DNA of 64,000 nt from positions 248,001 through 312,000 of the forward strand of contig NZ_JADJTF010000001.1 of the NCBI RefSeq assembly GCF_016711335.1, in the 5' to 3' direction. A program made the position numbers and the translations under genes. Positions within the stretch are counted from its first letter, which is position 1; every line of letters begins with the position of its first letter. The DNA comes from Thiofilum sp. (GTDB lineage Bacteria > Pseudomonadota > Gammaproteobacteria > Thiotrichales > Thiotrichaceae). The notes below the pieces were generated by a model that was not told where the DNA came from, ran no database searches, and was given only the letters and a program-made list of their open reading frames with translations. Of the stretch, positions 60,484 through 64,000 are shown piece by piece.

Positions 60484-60726
60484 ATGACCACACTAAATCA
60501 AACCCCATTGATTGCTAGTCGCTTTAGTGCACTAGAAAAACAGCTTGAGCAACTTCACCGCTTAATAGACAATTTAGCGAGTGAAAATGAAGCCCTACGT
60601 CAACGGGAGAAACAATTACTGAAAACCTGTCAATTATTAGACCAGAAAAATACTAAGGCTTGCGCCCAAATAGAAGCTATTATTGCTCAACTGAAACAAC
60701 AAACACCCTCATCATCCCAAACTTAA
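60484..60726 (+). CDS. Coiled-coil protein of TIGR02449 type, upstream of zapA
   Basis: 80 residues, nearly all heptad-patterned coiled coil (FSALEKQLEQLHRLIDNLASENEALRQREKQLL). Small coiled-coil proteins encoded before zapA match the TIGR02449 group and resemble ZapB, which bundles FtsZ rings through ZapA. Six bp separate it from zapA, so the two are co-translated. Confidence 0.8.
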   Translation: MTTLNQTPLIASRFSALEKQLEQLHRLIDNLASENEALRQREKQLLKTCQLLDQKNTKACAQIEAIIAQLKQQTPSSSQT

Positions 60727-60732
60727 TGATTT

Positions 60733-61062
60733 ATGGATAATAATATTAATCCCGTCAAAGTACGCATACTCGACAAAGAGTACGTGATCGCTTGCCCTGA
60801 AGGACAACAAGCGGCTTTGATTGAGTCGTCTAAACGTGTCGATGGGGAAATGCGCCGCCTAAGAGATAGTGGCAAAGTGATAGGGATTGATCGTATTGCC
60901 GTGGTCGTAGCCCTTAATCTAGCGCACGAATTACTTAACTTACAGCAATCCAGTATGCTCAGCACTGACGAGCAAGCGCTTCATCAACAGCTCCAAAATT
61001 TACAAGATAAATTAGATGCGCTACTCCAGCAGTATAATAAAAATTTACTTATTCCCTCTTAA
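60733..61062 (+). CDS. zapA: Cell division protein ZapA
   Basis: 109 residues. PVKVRILDKEYVIACPEGQQAALIESSKRVDGEMRRLRDSG-type N-terminal domain is diagnostic, followed by IGIDRIAVVVALNLAHELL and a coiled-coil tail. ZapA cross-links FtsZ filaments at the division site. In many relatives 6S RNA follows zapA, but no clear 6S gene is visible here. Confidence 0.96.
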   Translation: MDNNINPVKVRILDKEYVIACPEGQQAALIESSKRVDGEMRRLRDSGKVIGIDRIAVVVALNLAHELLNLQQSSMLSTDEQALHQQLQNLQDKLDALLQQYNKNLLIPS

Positions 61063-61305
61063 AACTCCAGTATTCATAGTGGGTTCATGCCTTGTGTCTA
61101 TAAGCTAACTCACAGATTTATCAGCTCTTTTAACTTGACAATCCTAAATGAGTTGGTAATAATTTGATCTATAAATTAATTTAATATAAACATTTATTAC
61201 AAGTCTTAAGAGTGTAACGCGCAATTTTAGCCTAGCACTAAACACTAATTCAGAGATAAATAATAACTAGCTATCTGAATAAAACTAAAAATGGGGGCTT
61301 ACTGT
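61063..61305 (+). other. AT-rich gap before the GTPase gene
   Basis: 243 bp, clearly more AT-rich than the regions to the left. ATTCAGA (61248-61254) and TCTGAAT (61274-61280) form an inverted repeat with a 19-nt loop ending 25 bp before the start codon. No RNA gene is recognised; a 6S RNA was looked for and not found. Confidence 0.5.
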
Positions 61306-62460
61306 ATGAACGCATCTGCGAGTGCTGTAGCTGTTGCACCAGTAAAAAAAATTAAATTAGGTTTATGGGGACTACCTAATGCTGGTAAGACTGTCTATAT
61401 GACCATGCTTTATCACTATCTCAACTTATCTAATCAATGGCGTGTTTTATTGGACGAAAACACTTTAGATTTCGTTGATTACAATAAAGAACTATTAATT
61501 GAACAAGGTAAATTTATACCCAAAACCGATTGTAGTGCCAATAAAACGGTTTATACCTACAAACTCATCAATAATTATAACAGAAGTATTACCGAACTTA
61601 ACTTTATTGATCTATCTGGCGAACTATTATTAGAAAAAGACTTAGAGGTTAATAGGCAAAATATTTACGACTATTTTAATAGTTGCCACGGTATTATTTT
61701 CTTTGTTAGCCCTTTACAAACCGACCCACCTCTCACTACGGGTCAATCTTATATTAAACTACTGGGCAATCTACTGAACAAAATGCAAATTCGCTCGGCT
61801 AATACCGAACGCTTAGAGCAGTATGTAGCTTTTTGTATTACAAAAGTAGATCATGCAGATTTTTACGAAACACATCAACAATCCACACCAGAAGATGCAC
61901 TACTTAAACTATTAGGTCCTAATATTAACCTTAATTGGTTTAATAACTATTTTCATATCAAAATAGATGAAAGAAAAAAACGCATCAGTGATATACCTAA
62001 TAAAAACAATCGCTGTAAGTTTTTTTATATTTCACCCTTTGGTGTCTATAAAGATAAAAATGGTGTTATTAAATCTCCTATCGAAGAAATAGAACCTAGT
62101 ACTGAACAACCTGAAAAACTTGCTGCAAAAGTAGCTAAAACCTATCGTTTCAATGCAAATCCTCCTGAGCTAAAAAGCAGTAATGTTTTATATTTAAATG
62201 ATAAAAAGCCTAGTGAACCGACTAATCCTTTAAAGATTGTTGCTCAAGCTAATAGCTCTGTACTCATCAATTATGCTGATTTAGCACCTAAAGCCGATGA
62301 AACTCAGGAAATCAATACTCTTTATAGTTACGAGGAAAATCGCTACAAAATTAATACTCAAGTAGCTTTTAATCCCATTAATATGCTATCTCCTATCGAA
62401 TGGATATTAAATGGTATTAATGAATATTTTCCTAATATTAATGACTTACAAAACACTTAG
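61306..62460 (+). CDS. TRAFAC-like GTPase of unknown role
   Basis: 384 residues from the ATG at 61306 (preceded by GGGGG; an ATG five codons earlier is in frame). GTPase motifs: Walker A GLPNAGKT (22-29), switch/Walker B ELNFIDLSGE (97-106) and a G4-type CITKVDH (TKVD 179-182). The Leu-Ser-Gly after Asp replaces the usual DxxG spacing, so it is not a standard translation or Ras GTPase. The C-terminal 130 residues are variable and Asn/Lys-rich. No membrane span. It precedes a zinc-ribbon membrane protein gene by 82 bp. GTPases of this kind occur in poorly characterised multi-gene and conflict systems. Confidence 0.8.
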   Translation: MNASASAVAVAPVKKIKLGLWGLPNAGKTVYMTMLYHYLNLSNQWRVLLDENTLDFVDYNKELLIEQGKFIPKTDCSANKTVYTYKLINNYNRSITELNFIDLSGELLLEKDLEVNRQNIYDYFNSCHGIIFFVSPLQTDPPLTTGQSYIKLLGNLLNKMQIRSANTERLEQYVAFCITKVDHADFYETHQQSTPEDALLKLLGPNINLNWFNNYFHIKIDERKKRISDIPNKNNRCKFFYISPFGVYKDKNGVIKSPIEEIEPSTEQPEKLAAKVAKTYRFNANPPELKSSNVLYLNDKKPSEPTNPLKIVAQANSSVLINYADLAPKADETQEINTLYSYEENRYKINTQVAFNPINMLSPIEWILNGINEYFPNINDLQNT

Positions 62461-62542
62461 ATTTTCGGTGTACTATTTACCTACTTAATTTAGTAATTTT
62501 ATTAATAATACACACTTATAGTATTCAAGAGGCATAAAGGCT

Positions 62543-63949
62543 ATGCTGGCTCTAAATCCCAACGTAGATGTAGATCATACAACCTTTTGGCGTTGTACTG
62601 GTAAAAAAGATGACCCTCATCTAGAGGAAATTCTTACTCAGCATCAATGCTCACGCTGTGGCAAAATGAGACCTAGCTTACCCAAAGAAAATCATGCCAC
62701 TAATACCAAAAAAATTAAATTTAAATATAAACCCATCAAAAATATAAAATTATTTATTGCTTTAATTATTTTAAATTTAATTAGTGGTTTTACGACCATT
62801 TATGGGGCAATGCAAATTTTACCGCTTGCTCCAGCACTTTTAGCGGGAGGAACCATACAGTTTTTACTGTTTTTCTTAGTATACTCTAAAAGTACCCTAT
62901 CAGATCGTCGCTTGCTGAAATGGTCTATTATTAGTATTTTAATTTTCTTAAGTGTCTATACTAGCTTTTTTTCTTACTATGAAGTCCTTACCGAGAAAAG
63001 TAGTGAGAACAGCGCTTATACTAGGGCGCTGTCTGCTCATCAGCGCTTAGTAGCTAATGTTTATACACCTATCAAAAATAAAATTAATAGTTATCAAAGT
63101 GAAATCAAGCAACTAGAGCTTTCCATAGCCGATGAGAAGAATGGTAAGCGTAGCTCTGCCAAAGGCGAAGGTCCTATTTATAAACATTTAGTCACTAAGC
63201 GCGAAACACTTAATAAAAAACTGATGGAGGCACAGCTTCTCAGTGAGCGCCTCAAGCCTTTTTTTGATTATGATTTGGCAAACCATAATGCTGAGCAAAT
63301 TTTCCAAGCCGATATGAAAGCATTGGCTCAGATCAATAAAAAATGCTTAACTCTAGAACCTAATTTTGAATGCTTAACCGATGAGTATGTAAGTATCTTA
63401 GATCCTAGCACTCCTTTACATCATGACTTTATCAATACCTATTTTGATAAAGATATGAAAATAGGCTTATTAGCACCGATTTTAAAAATGCGCTACTTAG
63501 AGGAAGCCGCCATAGGCTCTGCTTTATTAGCTCTAATGATTGATGGTGCGATTATTTTATTAGGCATAGGGGTAGAGCCGAAACAAAAGCCCCGTAAGCT
63601 TAATCTACAAATTAATAGCTCGCCCAAAGCATTTTACTCTGAATTATTAGCCCTCATTGATGATAATTTATTAATTGATTTGAGCAATTTAGAGTCCACA
63701 CATAATAAAGAGGAGTACGCTAACTTACTGCAAAATATTCAAGTTGATACCCATTGGCTCAGCAAAGTAGATCGAGATCAATGGCAGATTAACTCGGGTT
63801 ATGCGATGCAAGCATTAGTGCATTGGTTAGTAGCCGAGCGTGAAAAGTATAATAATCTAGAAGCTAAATCGAGCAGTAATAACAAATACGCGCCACAAAA
63901 TAAAGGATTTAATCAACTGGAAGTATTGTTGCCTAGGTTTGTCACTTGA
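62543..63949 (+). CDS. Zinc-ribbon-like, multi-span membrane protein with coiled coil
   Basis: 468 residues, not recognised. The start has FWRCTG (Cys18) and CSRCGKMRP (Cys36, Cys39), which may bind zinc. Three membrane spans follow (about 70-90, 93-114, 126-145), then a coiled-coil segment (about 160-232) with Glu/Lys/Gln heptads, and a fourth span (about 325-345, IGSALLALMIDGAIILLGIGV). The coiled coil and the next 90 residues lie between spans three and four, on one side of the membrane; the C-terminal 120 residues are soluble. With the GTPase upstream it forms a likely two-gene unit, probably extended beyond the window. Confidence 0.75.
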   Translation: MLALNPNVDVDHTTFWRCTGKKDDPHLEEILTQHQCSRCGKMRPSLPKENHATNTKKIKFKYKPIKNIKLFIALIILNLISGFTTIYGAMQILPLAPALLAGGTIQFLLFFLVYSKSTLSDRRLLKWSIISILIFLSVYTSFFSYYEVLTEKSSENSAYTRALSAHQRLVANVYTPIKNKINSYQSEIKQLELSIADEKNGKRSSAKGEGPIYKHLVTKRETLNKKLMEAQLLSERLKPFFDYDLANHNAEQIFQADMKALAQINKKCLTLEPNFECLTDEYVSILDPSTPLHHDFINTYFDKDMKIGLLAPILKMRYLEEAAIGSALLALMIDGAIILLGIGVEPKQKPRKLNLQINSSPKAFYSELLALIDDNLLIDLSNLESTHNKEEYANLLQNIQVDTHWLSKVDRDQWQINSGYAMQALVHWLVAEREKYNNLEAKSSSNNKYAPQNKGFNQLEVLLPRFVT

Positions 63950-64000
63950 GCTAGCTCATAAAGTGTATAGTCATGCTCAACACTATTGATTTTGGGGCAG

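Noticed and set aside
61063..61305. A 6S RNA gene after zapA
   Set aside because: 6S RNA commonly follows zapA in gammaproteobacteria, but no long hairpin with a central bubble and no familiar 6S sequence could be found here by eye.

Overview
The window reads as chromosome of a gammaproteobacterium. This rests on a 16S-Ile-Ala-23S-5S rRNA operon, the nagZ/hpt/thioinosine phosphorylase run, opgGH, dsbD-cutA, hda next to a PerM-type permease, ppsA-ppsR, and the ygfB-pepP-ubiH-ubiI block facing zapA. A secreted Gly/Asn/Tyr-rich protein resembling sulfur-globule envelope proteins, together with the overall gene style, makes a sulfur oxidiser of the Thiothrix group (Thiotrichales) the likeliest source; that placement is inference. 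No CRISPR array or prophage was seen.

Layout. 1-1.2 kb: a tnpB cut by the window edge, with hairpins typical of an IS200/IS605 end. 1.2-4.4 kb: a DUF4143 ATPase and a ygiB/ygiC-like pair. 4.4-9.8 kb: periplasmic glucan genes opgG, a small unknown gene and opgH, with opgC divergent. 9.8-13.1 kb: DUF1127, a YgfX-like protein, purine/methylthio salvage and nagZ. 13.3-14.1 kb: the sulfur-globule-like gene behind a palindromic promoter. 14.2-24.5 kb: the most unusual stretch, a 1756-residue protein fusing a lecithin:cholesterol-acyltransferase-like hydrolase to a CHAT caspase-like protease, divergent from four small-to-large genes including a membrane-anchored pseudokinase. 24.6-35.3 kb: groESL under a perfect CIRCE, fxsA, a GGDEF-EAL protein, an H-NS-like protein, cutA-dsbD, hda and a permease.

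35.4-40.8 kb holds the rRNA operon on the minus strand with promoter, boxA, 16S processing stem and terminator. Its 23S gene lacks about 133 nt of universally conserved core (helix 69 to 71 region), so this copy should be non-functional unless it is an assembly error. 41-52.4 kb: dnaE, a LysR regulator, ppsA-ppsR, folD, an SH3-repeat protein, queA and tRNA-Leu. 52.5-56 kb is accessory: a membrane protein, a toxin-antitoxin pair whose toxin lacks its N-terminal half, and an envelope protein joining Cys-pair repeats, a peptidoglycan-binding-like segment, one membrane span and a cytoplasmic HNH nuclease. 56-61 kb: ubiquinone hydroxylases, pepP, a UPF0149 gene and the divergent zapA pair. 61.3-64 kb: an AT-rich pair, a TRAFAC-like GTPase and a zinc-ribbon membrane protein, running toward the right edge.

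Best candidates for an undescribed system are (1) the CHAT-hydrolase/pseudokinase cluster at 14.2-24.5 kb, (2) the GTPase/membrane-protein pair at the right edge, and (3) the envelope-spanning HNH protein. All functional proposals for these are inference from motifs read by eye; no database search was possible.
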